From assembly GCA_037903355.1 (NCBI GenBank), contig JBAJFE010000017.1, positions 1 through 64,000 of the forward strand: DNA of 64,000 nt. Direction: 5' to 3'. The notes under the pieces were generated by a model that saw only the letters and a list, made by a program, of their open reading frames with translations, ran no database searches and was not told where the DNA came from. Made by a program: the position numbers and the translations under genes. Positions within the stretch are counted from its first letter, which is position 1. Each line of letters starts with the position of its first letter. The DNA comes from Trichuris trichiura (lineage: Eukaryota > Nematoda > Enoplea > Trichinellida > Trichuridae). Below are positions 36,301 through 51,300 of this stretch, in pieces.

Positions 36301-39300
36301 ACGGTTGCGCAATGGTTTTCCGAACTGTTGGAGCAGTCGCCCAAATTGCCGGACCAAAATGTCCCTCAGTGCCATGCGGCGTCCCAGCAGATTTTGTCCG
36401 CCCTGACCGATGAGCTCAGGGCAATTGTACACAGCTCGTTCATCGTATCGAAGCAGCCGAACGTCGTCCTTAAGCAGCACAACAAATTCAACGCCGAGGC
36501 GCGCCTTTTGATTGGCGACAAGTTGGGAATAAAATTTTTCAATGTCAAAGTTAGCGTCAAGTTGGTCGGGTAAGTGTTTAAGTCAGTGCTGCCTACGAAA
36601 TAACCTGAATTTCGAGCGTATCCTTATTAAGGGAGGAACAAGCCCGTTCCTTAGAGGAAGGGGTCGTATCACTGCCGGATGCGTAGGCGTAACTCCCCGC
36701 ATCCTATCCAGTTCGTAGAAATTTGTTTTTTTCAGACCTACTGTAGCCAAAATTGGCATTAGTTCATTAAGCGAATCAGAAAAAGATTCTCAAGAGGTCA
36801 ATCTTGAAGTTGAACGGGAAAGCAAACGAGTCAAGGCGGTTTTCAAGTCGGTACGTACAAACGCGTCAATCGCTACCTTCTACTGGGTTTCCATTTTGCA
36901 GAAGTTACTGAAAGTTGATCCTCGGAAATCAGTATGCAAAAATGCCGACGATCAGCAGGTAATTCCCGCTCATCTGCCTTTAAGGGCCTTTCATACGGGC
37001 GTTGTACTTCAGGTTCCTGTTTGCGAACGAAACTACGCGTTGTTATTTACTTGTAGTCCCTTCAAAATGGGAGGAGTACTCTTCGATAACGTTTGGGTAG
37101 GCGTTTAAAGCCATACATGACAATTTTTTGTCTCTGCTATAGCTTTTTGCACTTACAGTAGCTGTAGTGATAAGCAGGTTCCAATGTGCAGCCGTTTTTT
37201 GAAATTTTTTTAGGCCCTCTCCTTGCCGGTAAAACTGACAGTCCATGGCTCCCAAGAACGTCTTTCTCACGCCATGATTCTTTGGAATCACGCGTTTTCT
37301 CCCGCGGTATTAGACAGTTCAATTTGAATTACTGTAGCTCGCAAAGAAAAATGTTTTTGCAGAAGACGCCGTTCAATATTCCGGACGCGGTGGAATGGAG
37401 TCAGCTGGCGGAAGCGTTGCGGTACAAGTTTAAGTATCAAACCGGGGCAACGCGTCCATTGTCGAAAAGCGATTTGGACTATTTGGCGGAAAAGGTTTTG
37501 GGACAACCGTTGTCTTCGGCCATGCAGCCAGCCATGGTCACCTTGGATATGTTCTGCAAAGTAAGCATACGTCGAATACCGGTCGTAAGTTTGGATACGC
37601 GGTATGTTTGCTTGTCTTTCAGAACCCAATGCGTCAAGATTTGGACTTCTCGTTTTGGTCATGGTTTTTCGAAATTACCGTTCTGATCAAGCAAAAGTTA
37701 CTCCGTTTATGGGACGAAGGTTTGATCAGAGGCTTCATCAGTCGGCAAGACGCCCGCGAGTTGCTGCTATCACTTCAAGAGTCTTGCTTCTTGCTGCGAT
37801 TTAGCGATTCTCATCTGGGTGGGCTGTCAGTCAGCTTTGCCACATTTCTTGAGGATGGTATGCAAACTAATTGCGTATAGTTTCTCTTTTATTATTTTTT
37901 TCCTTTTCAGGCCGACGCGAGGTCTTTCCGTTGGCTCCTTTTACGGCTAAGGATTTGGAGCATCTTTCTCTTGGCCCGCGGATTGCCAGATGTCCGCAGC
38001 TTTTGCATATAGAGCACGTGTACGGAAGCGAAAGGTGTTTTGAAAAATCGGTTATCTTTCGGCAAGAAGCGGAAATGAGGCATAAGTCGCAGGCGGTCAA
38101 CCCAAAAACTTACCCTTACATTACCAGCGAACTCATAATGGTTGCTCATACGGCTGTGTAATGATTTTCTTTTTGCTCTTCAAACGATGAAAATGGCGAA
38201 TTATTATCGTTACTTTCGAAAGGGGTGACAAATATGTAAAAAAATGTCTTGTTTTTTATAGGCCCGGCATTGCCGATGCGGAAGCCACGCCGTCTTCACC
38301 CTCCAATGGTATTTGCCCTTCTCCAGGAGACGATCTTAGCACTATCTGCGAATGTGTGGGCATGTATGTATTTTGCCGTAATCAACTTCGTCTTCCTGAT
38401 GCTTCCACTTTAGCACATCCGACTTTTTGGACAATCCAATCAATTTGAATGACTTTGACTGGAACAGTTTGGGCGTTGGCTTAGTTACGTCAGAAATATT
38501 TGAAGCTCCTATGGGTGAAAATGATCTGCTGTCATGTCTTGACGAGCAAAAATAGGAGAAGCCTTTTTCTTAATGCCGAAGCGAAATCATTTGCTTATTT
38601 GCTTTATGGCTGAAAATCAGTATGCTGAGGCTGCTTGTTGGCATGTATTCAAGATAGGCCCACATGTCAGTCCAATATTGAAGGTTCCTTAACTTTTAAG
38701 CACAGCATACGATGAATTAGTGATGCTTGAAAAAGTAGCAGTTTGAGCAGTGTTATGTAGATGTGTAGAACACCGTGCGAAACCGACAACACATTTCAGT
38801 TTAAGTCTATGGAAGTTGTAAAGGTATAGGATTGCTCAGTGGCGCCCGTCAGCCTATCGATGATGGGCAATGTGCATAGTCCTGTCGGGGCATTCTCATA
38901 CAACGGTTAAATGACCTTCGACGAAGCAATACGGTGTTCGATTGCACATAGAAGCCATTATGACCGTGGAAAGATGCATTTAATTTTCTCAATATGACCA
39001 CCACTGCCACAAAAGTGCCGCCATGCAAGTTTGGCCATATTGTATTAAATAAAAGTATGGCTAAGCTCAATGATGCTGTGCAGGCTTGTTGTTTTGATTT
39101 CCTTATTGAATATAAGCATCCGCGGTCAGGGGTTCATACTTACTAAATGTAAATTAAGCAATCTTGCGGATGATTTCGTAGGAGGTTTAGTTTTTGCATT
39201 TAAAGTGTAGATACCGTCTTAATCGTAATTAATAAAATTTGAACAACAATTTTAAGTTAGTTCTTTGCTACTGTTGTGCTTTCCCCCTAAAACAGTCACA

Positions 39301-42300
39301 TCGGGAATCCTGAAGTAGGCGAAAATCAACCGCGCAGGAGTCAAGTTAATATTGAAGACTCATCTCCAAATAGTAGCAAACAAGTATTAGGCTTTTTATT
39401 GTTATCAATTGTCGCTAGTTTTGAAAAAGACGAAAATGTTAGGTCAGATACATTAATTAGGCATGCATTAAGTTTTGAAACAAGTTTTCTTGTCATATGA
39501 TAAAGTATCGTGCTGTTTAGAACGTATCGATCAAGCTTATTCACGGCAAAACGGTGCACTTTCCAGAATTGGCCGTTTTCTTCGCTAACGTCACACCTAC
39601 AGTTTAGCTAACCGATGATCAGGTAAGGTTTCACTTAATTGATTCTAAAACAACTTTTGCCTTCGTCTCCCGCTGGTTTCATAGTTTAGTGAAACTTCGC
39701 GGATTGCAACAAATTGAATTAATTCTTTTTGAGAGTTCTGTCTTTTCCTCTCAAGTTTTCGCTCTCACCGCAGCTAGCAATGCTTTGCTGCTTTTCTTTT
39801 TCTCTAAGAATAAGAGGCATTTTAAAATTCTTCACCTAACCTGCCAGGCGGAGTTTTTGCGCTTAGTTCATATGAGTCCTCGTGGTGTTTACTGTTCGCT
39901 ACCTTCCAAAAGCGTATGACTTTTTTATGCGTTGTATAAGCGAGCAATTAAAGCTTTCATTTTTTCGTAAAATAATTGTGTGGTAAATGATTATTGGAAG
40001 GATATTTTGAGGATGATATTTCGCGCTTCAGCATGGTGCTCCATCCGCTCTTTTAACAAAAAATTGGGCAAGGATGTAGTGATCGTTCAGGTCGCACAAC
40101 AGCATTAAAACTTTTGTCTCCCACATGTTATCGTAACGATTTTAAAATTCTCCATCTTCGCGGCAAGGTTTAGCTGGCGTTGACGTAGAAGCTAAAAAAG
40201 AGCCGTTTTGCTGCTCATTGCTGAACGTCGCAGATTTCATAAGCCTGCAGTTGACTTTCATTTGAATAAGCGTTAGCCGTTTTCCAGATGACACCGGCAG
40301 TCTTCAATACGGCAAGCTAGTGAACAGTACTGTAGAAATACACAAAATGCAGGTTCCGTTTGCTCTCACTTGCAAGCATGACGTCAGTCCTGTTTTGCCA
40401 TTACGTAAACTTAATCTAAGTAGCAGACTTACGTTTCGGCTTAGGCTTAGGGCGGTTAAAACGGGGTAATTCGCAATGCTACAATGAAACGACGCTGAAG
40501 CTGAGGAAAAGTTTCGTTAGTAACCATCCTGTTCTGCCCTTGTCTCAGCCTAAATCAGAGTGTAAGTCTAATGTTTACCTTTTGGCCTAGCTGAAGGCGG
40601 AACCGGATGGTCGGCATATTTTGAATGTGAACCTGCATTTTGTGGCTTACGGTAAGCTTTTTGTAAGGGGCTAATGGGAACAAGAACGTTTAGAAGCGTT
40701 AGAGTGATACTAATTATTTCCTAGAAAGATCGACGCGGTTTTGGAAAATTTAATAGCTTTTTTGTAATCCCTGACGGAAGCAGAAGCTGTGCATGCTTAT
40801 CTTTTATTTACAGAGCAAATCATTCTGGATGAGCCATGTCGCGTCGCTTTAGCGGAAAGAGGACATAAGTCCTAACGAAAGCACCGTATTACATATAATA
40901 AATAATTGAGTCTTTACGCAGCGTGCTCAGAAAAAAGTACTTTCTGTTACGTCAGAAGGAACAAGTATCAGTGCGACTGGGTGAGCACTTGCTGCAGTCA
41001 ATGTATTATTGCGTATTTACTCGCATATCTCCCCACATCTCGCGTATGTGCGTCAGTGTTCCGTGTGTTTACGTTTCGTCATTTGGCATAGGCAGACTCA
41101 GTGCCATTATGTACGGTGGCCATTGCCGCTTCAAAGGTAGCGTCAGAGTGTACTGTTTTCTTCATCATGCCGTTCATTTCCATTGTTATCTCTTCTATTG
41201 TTCCATTAATCACAGCTGGTTACATAATCTGGCAGCGGCTTTCCCTTTAGTATGTGACAGCAATTACTTTCGTCCGGGTGCTCTAATTAAATGGGCAATA
41301 ATTATATGTTAGTTATTCTTCCTTGAGAAATTAAGAAACTTTGAATAGCCTTTAAAAAGCGCAACATTTTCAAAATTTATTAGTTTTGCTTATTCAACAC
41401 CAAATGGGACGTTGTTCAAAATGTTGAAAGGGATCTATCTCTGTGCAAACATGCGATCGAGTATTTACATTGAGTTACGCAGCTTTGTATAAGTACTGCG
41501 AAAATTAAGTCGCCAGCAATTTCGTCGCTACAATGAACGCCTTTCTATTTACCTTTTGCACACTGTTGGTAAGTTATCTAAAAATACGTGCCGCTTATTT
41601 CTGCAAAGAAACTGTTCAAATAATTTTAATGAACATTTTCAAGAAAGATGTTCTTCCAGTCATACCTAACAGTACAGGTGCTGTTGATCAAGTTTTCTAA
41701 CGGCAATTTTTGGCGGTTCTCATCCAAATGACGTTCCAAAGCTGCTCTGACGAACTGCCTTCATAATGTTCTCCATTTTAGGTTTAGGCTTAGATGACGT
41801 ACGGGTATATTAACCAACACCGCATGGCAAGTTTCTCCTGATGAGCAGGAGACATCAATGTACTCTAAGCTTAGTCCAAAAATGGTAAACAGTACCTAGT
41901 TCTACGTCAGCCTATCAGGAAAGCTCCCACAGCTATAACTAAAACCCGTTGTTGTCATGAGACATAGCATTGCACAGAAATGCTCATTTAACTCTGACGT
42001 TGCGGGACATTTCCTAGGCTCAGATGGGGTTAGGCCTATTGGAAATCTTATTAGGTGACGCCACCAGTGCGTCTTGATTCCTTGTATGTTAATCACGTGA
42101 CGTCACAAGTCGGTGACAGGAAGCTGCAGCGACGATGAGATAAATAGGAAGCGGGATGCGATGTTTTTTGTTGCGGCTGAAAGTGGTTAAGATTAAAAGC
42201 ATAACCATACTAAGCATACTACCAGTTATGATGAATACCGTGCACAAATAGGTGATCTTGCTCATCTAGCTTTGCTGTAGGCAGCAGTTCATGGAATGCC

Positions 42301-45300
42301 TTTTATGGGAAATGGAACCTCACCACGAGACAAGAAAGATATCGCTGCTGGAGCACTACATGCTTACAACATTTTGAATAAAACAAAGTGCTTCTGGCGG
42401 CCGGTGTACGTGCTAGAAGAAGAACTTTCATCTGGTGATAGGCTTATTGGCATTTTTGGCGAAGAGACGACATGTAAGACAAAGAAAAAGGTAAACCCTA
42501 TTTTTAACGTATTTAATTTTCGCAGAAAGAAAAATCAATGCCCGAACGAACTCTAATTAATGACAAAAGCCCTATACTCAGCTAGCGCCAAATTAGGAAT
42601 TATTCTAAAAATCTAACGCAACAGCCCTCGAGACGAAACCAATGAATTTGAAATGTTCGCCTTCGTACAATATTTTCACGCATTACCAGTGTGGCAGTTG
42701 GTCGGGATTTGGCCTTCTAATTTTCAGCACAGTCTATTATAACGTACAACAGAAGCACAGTACTTTAACTAGACGAAAAACTAGTTTCTTAAGACCTAAG
42801 CAGAACGGAAACTCTAATCAGCTAAGAAAGATGGAACGACAAATTATATTGAAAAAAAGTGACGAATGGAAGCCGTACAGAACAGAGGTTAAGTTAAATG
42901 ACCGATAGTAAGGCAGAAGAAAATGCAGGAAATTTCGGCAACGTGTGTAGGTTAGTCAACGAGGCTTAGGCGCTGAGCCTTAAAAGCAATTCTCTCCCTA
43001 AACCAAAGCAACTAAACATTGTGGACTCAAAATGGTGAAAAAACGGTTCCTTTCATGAACTAGTCGGAATTAACGAAAACAGCGCAATCTTTTATCAGCG
43101 TGCTCGCTACCTTCGGCATGAAGGCTATTTTGGTAAACACTTTTTCCCTGAAATTTAAGTGGACCGTTACGAGAGAAAACTGCCAAACTCGGGAAGGAAA
43201 GCTTAACGTATGGTTAGCTTATTTGAAAACACAAAATAATACAAGCCTTCATTTGCAATTGTTAATTAGATAGCAAGTCACTGAATTAGAATTGCCATTT
43301 CGACAAAACAGGGATACTCGAAATTTGAAAAGACGCGCAAACTGCACTATCCACGCCAATAGTTTGCGGATACGAAAAGTCGTTGGCCATGAACGATTTC
43401 ATTATCGATAGAAAAAGCTTGACATCTGGGACATGATCGACAGCTGACATGGAACGTGTAATTTTAAAAACTGTTAACACTTTGGCGGTTTCGCACTATT
43501 TGGTAATCAAGTACTAACTAAATAGTTTATTAGTTAATGCTAAATAAACTGAGTACTAAGTAGTAAGTAATAAAGAATATATTTTTTGCAGAGAGATGAT
43601 TTGTCAGAAACTCCATTCGCCTGCTCAAGGCTCACAAAGTTTGCTATTTATTTCTGAAGCTTTCGATGAGCAGCTAGCCATTTCGTACATGCGTAATCTT
43701 GTATTGCATTGTAAATGTTGAATGTTGTTTTTGGCAATCCCTAATTAGCGAACAACTTGTGAACCTTTTACTCAGGCGCGGGATGCATCTCTGCTTCCTT
43801 CTCAGCATTGTAAAAAAATGCAGGTACATATTCATGAACTTTTTTTCTTGCTAACGGACTTTGATAATCAGCCTTAATTTCAACGCCTTTTTTCGCTTCG
43901 TGACTAGTTAATTAAGTTCCTTTTAAAAATGTCTCCTTACTTTCTTCTATTCATATTCGTGAACTGTAAGTACGTATTCTAACAAGCTTGACAGAATTCG
44001 TATTTTGCCATTTCAGTTGTTGACAGTTGCTGAAGTGAACTCACCTGCTTGCCCACGGTTGCCAGATGGTAAAACGTACGTTTGCTTCATTTATTATGAC
44101 GGACTTTGTCATGAGTTTGATGTACACGAAACGTCGTGTAAAGAAAAAAATTACCAAGAAAAGCAAGCCACAGCCAACTTACTAAGCGCTTTTGATACGA
44201 TGAAGAAGAAGAAGAAAAAGAAGAGAGTGTCCCTTTGTGGTCTAAACTAAGCAGCTTGTTAAAAAGTAGTTTAATTTTTAGGCCCTGTTCGAAGAGTGCA
44301 AGTTAATACACTTTTTTCCATTAAATAGTGCAGTTGTATTAAAGGGTTATTTTTAATTTAAGACAACGTTTTACGGACCGGTTGCATTGAATGTTCCTAA
44401 GGTCATTTGCCCAGATTACGCTCCCGTCAAGCAGGTGTACAACATCTAGTCAGCAAAAGCTGCATTCACTACGCCGCAATATAACTCAGCTGCATTAATG
44501 AGTTCAAAAATGCAATAAGCAGTCGACACCCAACGCAAATATTCCTTGGTTTAACCAGTGTGCACTTCAGTCTCATTTATCATACATACTATTCAAAAAA
44601 CCAAGCTGCTAGCACTGTGCACAGCTGCAGTTTTGGATATTTCGTTTTGCGCTCATCAGTTCTACCGTAACTTGAGAAATGCAGGTTCATTTCTGGCAAA
44701 CACATTGGCCATCTTGTTCTGCCTTTACCTAAGCCTAAGGATAGGTCCCCTTATTTGGGCTTAGGCTTAGACAAACACGTTCTCTAAATCCTGACCGAAT
44801 GGACTGTATAGCGTTCGAAGCTTAGCATTTTCTTGGGTCAGAAAAAATCCAATGCAACTATTGTGTAGTTCACGAGTCACTATGACGTGAAACCACTTAA
44901 TTCGTTGTTCATGATGCAAATGAATCCATTAGATATGAAAAATGTAGCATCTTTTTTTTATCTGCTGTCGTGGAAGGTATATATCCTGTTTGCGAGAATG
45001 CCTTAAAACTTTTAGAAACGACCAACCTCAAAAGACAGACGACAGTTAAAAATTTGATTTTGTGATTAGGACTAGAAGACCAGAACAAGTATGCGAACAA
45101 GAACTTAGACTTTTTTCAGGCAGCCTTTAATGAGTTTTGAGCTTTTGAATTATCAGTCAAACTACGCCCTAAAGCGCAAGCATAGCGGCAGATAGGACGC
45201 GCAGTAGATCCAGTTCTGATCAACTTTTATTTCACTTCAAGCGTTCATACTCAACGAACAATAATTATAAAATAACCAACGCGATGCTAATGTTTATAGC

Positions 45301-48300
45301 AGCGCAGTGAACAGGTGAGAACAGGACGTTGTTACTGGAAATTTATTGCCACAGTACATCTACAAATATACGTGCGCGCGTGTGTGTGTGGGTGTTACGA
45401 TTGCCTAATTATCTTCTCCAAATTTTTGTCGAAATCAAGTTTGATAATTTCGCAAGGTTAAAATAGCACTCGCTCGTTCAGGTTTTCCTTTGTTTTTGAC
45501 TGAAATCGCTGAAAAACACAGATCTAATTAAGTTAAGCCTATCGAATTAGAATCGGTTACCTCATTCCCATTAGAATGAAACAAATTGAGTCACGGCAAT
45601 CAGGACTGCAGAGCGCTGAAAGGCAGCTGCCACGCTGCAGCGCTGATTGGCTCAGACTGACATGGACTCGTCAGAGGCCTTGTTGGAAAATAAAACTTAA
45701 AACTTATTTGCCTGAGCATCATTAATAACGATGGTCAGGTTAGTATGTTTAATATACCCGCGCGACTAAATAAAAGTAGCTCAGATAACCCTAGAAATTA
45801 TCTGCATAAAAAATAAAGCAGTTTTAATTACTAGATGATATGGTTTCTGAGTTAATCATCGAGTTCTTCTTCATCAGTTTCAGAGTCATTTCCCTCATGC
45901 TCTTCAATGCTGTCAGTTGCCATAAGGCGAGCAGTAAACGAGTGCACATGTTCTACCTTCATAGAGGTAGATTTGCTCGAAATGTCGCCTGTTTCTGTTG
46001 AAGCATTTGTCTTGTCAGTGTCCTCTGAGGGGAGCGACACGCTGTCTTGTAGAATTCCTGGCTTAGTCGGCTTTTCCTGTTTATTCAACTTTGCTCGCTG
46101 CTGAAATGCCGACAGCCGCACGGAGTTTTCTACAAACTTGTAAAATGGGCTTTCCATTTCTGTTTCTTTTCTCCCCATACAAATTTTCCTAATTCTATCA
46201 AACGGACAATGGCTAACGAACCAGTCGTACCATAGCGTAGCGGCCATAATCGCAACGGACGTAAGTATCAAATAAATGCCGAACAAGCACGTCAACACAA
46301 TGTGTATTGTTACGGCCGGTTCCACGTCATCGTCATCATCAACGTCTTCGTCAATATTCTTATTAACGTCAGCATTTTCATTTAAATAATCAATGTTTTT
46401 TAATGATTTAACTAAAAAGTATACCATAAGGGGAATAAAGTTTGAATGTTCTTCAAAACAAATCATTCAGTCTTACTGAAATAACATAAAGCAGCTTTGT
46501 TTACTTTTGCCTTACTTATAAGTATTAAAGCAATGCATAAAATAAACTGCATACCAAATCCATGCAAAACAAGTGCGCTGACTACCTAAACAAGTAGACG
46601 AAAAGTTATAGTTGCAACAGAAACGTATTGCTATATCTTTCTACTTACGAGTGCTGAAAAAGTTGGATGCTTTAGGTAATGTGACATTTCTATTTGATAA
46701 TTCCACTCCTGGAGGTATAAAACGATTAGGTGAGACGCATTCAGTTGTCAGGAGTGTTATGATGGGGTATGAGCGATTAGCTTATGCTTTATAAGTTACC
46801 AGACGAAATTTGAATAATTTTACAGTTACAATATAGACGCAGTTTAAACTGGATATTACGAGACGATAAAGGAATAAATGTTAACTGATCTGATTTCCAA
46901 CAATAAAATATTTATAAGGCTGATAATTGCTGTTTCCTTCTCGTATTCGTATGGAAGCAGAGACAAACTAAGTCACATATAAAGTTCCCAATACGAAAGC
47001 AAATTGAGCAAAACCAGGTTTCTTGAAAGTGTTTTTTATGGTAATCTTACTTTACCATAAGTACCAGAGAAACAGATCGCGCTTGAACTTCATATCTTAC
47101 TGTAGTATGATGTGTAGGTACTAGTCTGATTCGCTAACGTAGGTGAAAGACTATAAGAAGAATGCCTGTTTATTTGCGCAAAGACAAAAAGCTTCAGCTT
47201 TCCGAAAGCTGATCTGCTTGCATCAGGGTTACATCTGCAGTTATTTGAAAGAAATTCAGCTTCGCTTCATTAGGGTCATTCATAGCACTGCTTATTTCAG
47301 TTGATGCATTCGTGCTGTCACATTCCTCCAAAGAGAGCAATTCATTATCGGTTAGGTTGTCCGACGTAGTACGATTCTTTACGCATGCAGTATTCAGCTA
47401 CAATGCCGTCAGTTGTACAAAGCTTTCTGTAAACTTATAAAATCTGCTTACAATTTCTGTCCTTTTGTTACTTGTAAATGGGCAGCGACCATTGAGCCAA
47501 GCGTAGAACATTAAGCCCAAAATAATTACGAAAGACAAAAGGATCATAAAGATGCCAACCATCAGTGGCACCACAACATACATGTCTTCATTATCATGGA
47601 TTTTCTTTCTCATATATTCGCCTATATTATATATACAGGAATCCATTGATGAGGCTACATATTGTTATACCAACTTTATCATTTAAACATTCTGCTTATA
47701 ATGGTATAATAGAAGAGGAAGAAATGGTGAATACAAGTTAGATGTTTGACAAAGGACAACGCATATTAATGTTATTATTATTAATAGTGTCTGATCTTCT
47801 ACGGCTTTTCCCGTTTATCTGTTGTGCTTGTATCTGTAAATTAGACGAAACAACTGCTCTACCAACGGATGGATGAGCCGTTATTAAGAAAAATTGTACA
47901 GATGTCAATGCACTCAACTTTTTAATGTTCAAAGCTTTCGGAACGCTCTAGTTCCGTCGTCAGTGAGGTGGTGGACTGACTGACTGACGACGGAACTAGA
48001 GCGTTCCGAAAGCTTTGAACATTAAAAAGTTGAGTGCATTGACATCTGTACAATTTTTCTTAATAACGGCTCATCCATCCGTTGGTAGAGCAGTTGTTTC
48101 GTCTAATTTACAGATACAAGCACAACAGATAAACGGGAAAAGCCGTAGAAGATCAGACACTATGAAAACCAATCCCGTTACGAAGCCACCCAGTGTTCAA
48201 GTTATTATTATTAATAATTAATTAAAAACAACTCGAAGCAGATATATCCCAATTCGAATGGCTTATCAACTGCAGATATGTGATGAAAACAAAGAATGTA

Positions 48301-51300
48301 CCCAGCGTGTCTAAGACGATTTCACGGACTGCCTAAACGTGGATAGTAAAGCGCAGGTTCATATTTTCGTTTTACTTACGATTGCTGAAAGGAATAGAAA
48401 CAATGGGCGTGTACAGAGTTTCCTGGTATACGTCCACATTTGACAGTGTAACTTTGAAAAATACAGCCGCTCTTCGTGGACAGCCGTTATAGGTTACTGG
48501 AGTGCTGAAGTTGATGAAGTGAAATAACTGCCGAAGGAAAACGAATATTTTTAAAAACGTGCAGCAGCGTCTAGTAGTCTAAGCATTAAATACTGTAAGT
48601 TCGAACCTTTTGTTTTTAATGCACCCTGCCATAGCTTTAAAATGAGTGAACACTTTAAACAGCGGTATTAAAGTTGGATACTGCCAAAATAATGACGTAA
48701 TGTTTTGGACTTTCAATAGGGTGAGCACTTTTCATTTGCGTAGATCAGGAAATTAATTATACATCATTTTAATACGTTTTGTGAGAAAACTTTAGCTTAC
48801 GTAAGCGTTATAATAGCGTGCGGATAATTTGCAATAGGAATCAACCTTCAGATCATTATGACGTACTAATGCCTATGAAATACGAAATACATATGAGCAC
48901 AGTGCATCTGTCATATGGAGAGAGAACTTGATGCATTTGGGGTAGTTCCCGTTCGTTTTGAATTTTCCCAACCGTAACGTGAAGGTTTTTTGGCATAAGT
49001 TCACTTTGCAATAATGCTTGACTCGATAGCTTCAACGAGCTTCCATGCTTTGCAATGAACCTTTGTATCGTTCTCCCTCTTGCCAACAATTGTTTCAATT
49101 AAACAAATTTCAATATCATGTTTTAGGTTTTCTCTAATTTTCCGCGTGGTTGAAGTTAGGTCATGCGCACTCTTTACAGATTTCGTTGCTAAACATAGGA
49201 TAGTTTGCAAAGCCGATAGTTCGTGAGCCACAAACACTCCAAACGTATCACGCGGTTGCGTCACACTTAAGGCCATAGCATCTGTACTGCCCATTGTTAG
49301 AATAATCCGGTATGTTAGTGATTATTTGACGCACAACAGATTAACAGCTAGATTGTTTCGGACTACGTATTCCAACGTTCCGAGAAAGCTTAATGTGACG
49401 CCTGTATAGCTGGCTCGCGTATAAAGTTAATCAAAGTACCTGCACATCAGAAAGCCTAAGAATTCCAAGCCAAAAATCACGCTGTGATAATTCAGTACCT
49501 TTTTACCGAATTATCACAGCGTGGCTTTTTGGCTTGGAATTTCATGCAATTGAACTTTTAGTCTTTCGACGTATTCTTTTGAGGCTTCTACGAAAAACTA
49601 GTTATGAAAAAAGCATACCTTTGTAGTACTTGTTTTTTTGGGCTAGTAAGCTTACAAAATTTGAAGACATGCCTTCAGTTGGTAATATTTTAAAAATTTT
49701 CAGCACTTAGCTTTTAATAGCTGCATAGCAATAGCATGTGGCTTGAAATTCTTTGAAAAAGCTGATACGTATTCTTAGTAACTAATAAAGGGCATTGCAA
49801 GTAATATCACAATGCTTTCAAGCGAGCGTCGATTTTTCTAAATGATATATTCACCGTCCAGATTTTATTGAAAGTTACTACCATTGCCTTTCTTTGTCGT
49901 CCAGTTCACATTAGCGAACAACGCTGCTCACCGTCCATAGTCTAACGGATCGCTAGAACGATAACTGGTTCTTTCGGAGCGACTAGCCTTCTCAGACTCT
50001 CTCCAAGCTACTTCCTCCTCGCTGGCGTTGAATAGAGTAGTACGGATACGCGGACCCATAGGCCACTGCTGATTCCTCATCACTAAGTCTGTCGGAGGGT
50101 TAGGTTTAACTCCGCTACTGCAACTCCACACCGTAACCGTTTTGCCTGACTTCAATACCAGCTTGGCATGGAATTTGTAAGAAACTTCCGCGCCTCCCGC
50201 CTTTCGCTTAAGTGTCCATCCGCCGATAGGTACGTCTTCAGTACAGTTCAGGCCAAGACGTACCTATCGGCGGATGGACACTTAAGCGAAAGGCGGGAGG
50301 CGCGGAAGTTTCTTACAAATTCCATGCCAAGCTGGTATTGAAGTCAGACAAAACGGTTACGGTGTGGAGTTGCAATAGCGGAGTTATACCTAACCCTCCG
50401 ACAGACTTAGTGATGAGGAATCAGCAGTGGCCTGTGGTCCGCGTATCCGTACTACTCTATTCAACGCCAGCGAGGAGGAAGTAGCTTGGAGAGGGTCCGA
50501 GAAGGCTAGTCGTTCTGAAAGAACCAGTTATCATTCTAGCGATCAGTTAGACTATGGACGGTGAGCAGCGTTGTTCACTAATGTGAATTGGACGGTAAAG
50601 AAAGGCAATGGTAGTAACTTTCAATGATATATTCACCTAACAAATGTCGCTCTTGTCTAACTATCCGTCTCGCACAGCAGGTTTTTAACGGCGCGCTTAT
50701 TAGGGCAGGAATCAACTTTCTCGTTTATGATGCTCAGGTACAATATTGTACTCTTTAAACATTAGTTCACTTTTTTAACGCTTTAGGCGTTCAGTTCAGT
50801 CTTGGACAATCGCGAGTGCAGTACGGTTGTTGCTATTTACGCGCTCTGCACTTCCGACTGTCCCAGCACTCGCTGAATTTTTTTTGCGTGCGGCTGGAAT
50901 GAGGTAACTTATCAACGCATACTGTAATTGAGCAAGCGTAAGTTGAGTATCTTTTTCAGCGAATGTAATCAAAGCAGAAGACAGACTACAATGTGCAAGC
51001 AAGCGGATGTCACCATTATTCAATTATTAAGGCTTATTAGCAGACTGAATAGCAAAACTTCAGTTCACAATCGATAATATGCTTCCGAAATGAATTTCAG
51101 CAGTTTCATGCAATGTGTTGTCCAGCATTTCTGACTGTTCTTTTTAGCTGACTTAAGTTCTTGTCAAATGTTGATTGTTGACTCAGCTTCATGTGTTGCA
51201 ATAAAAGTTAACGGCAAATAGAATGACGCGTTGTTTGGTAGCGTACGGTTTAACGGGCACACGATAGACCCCTCAAAGCCCTTAACTGCCGCGTTCAACT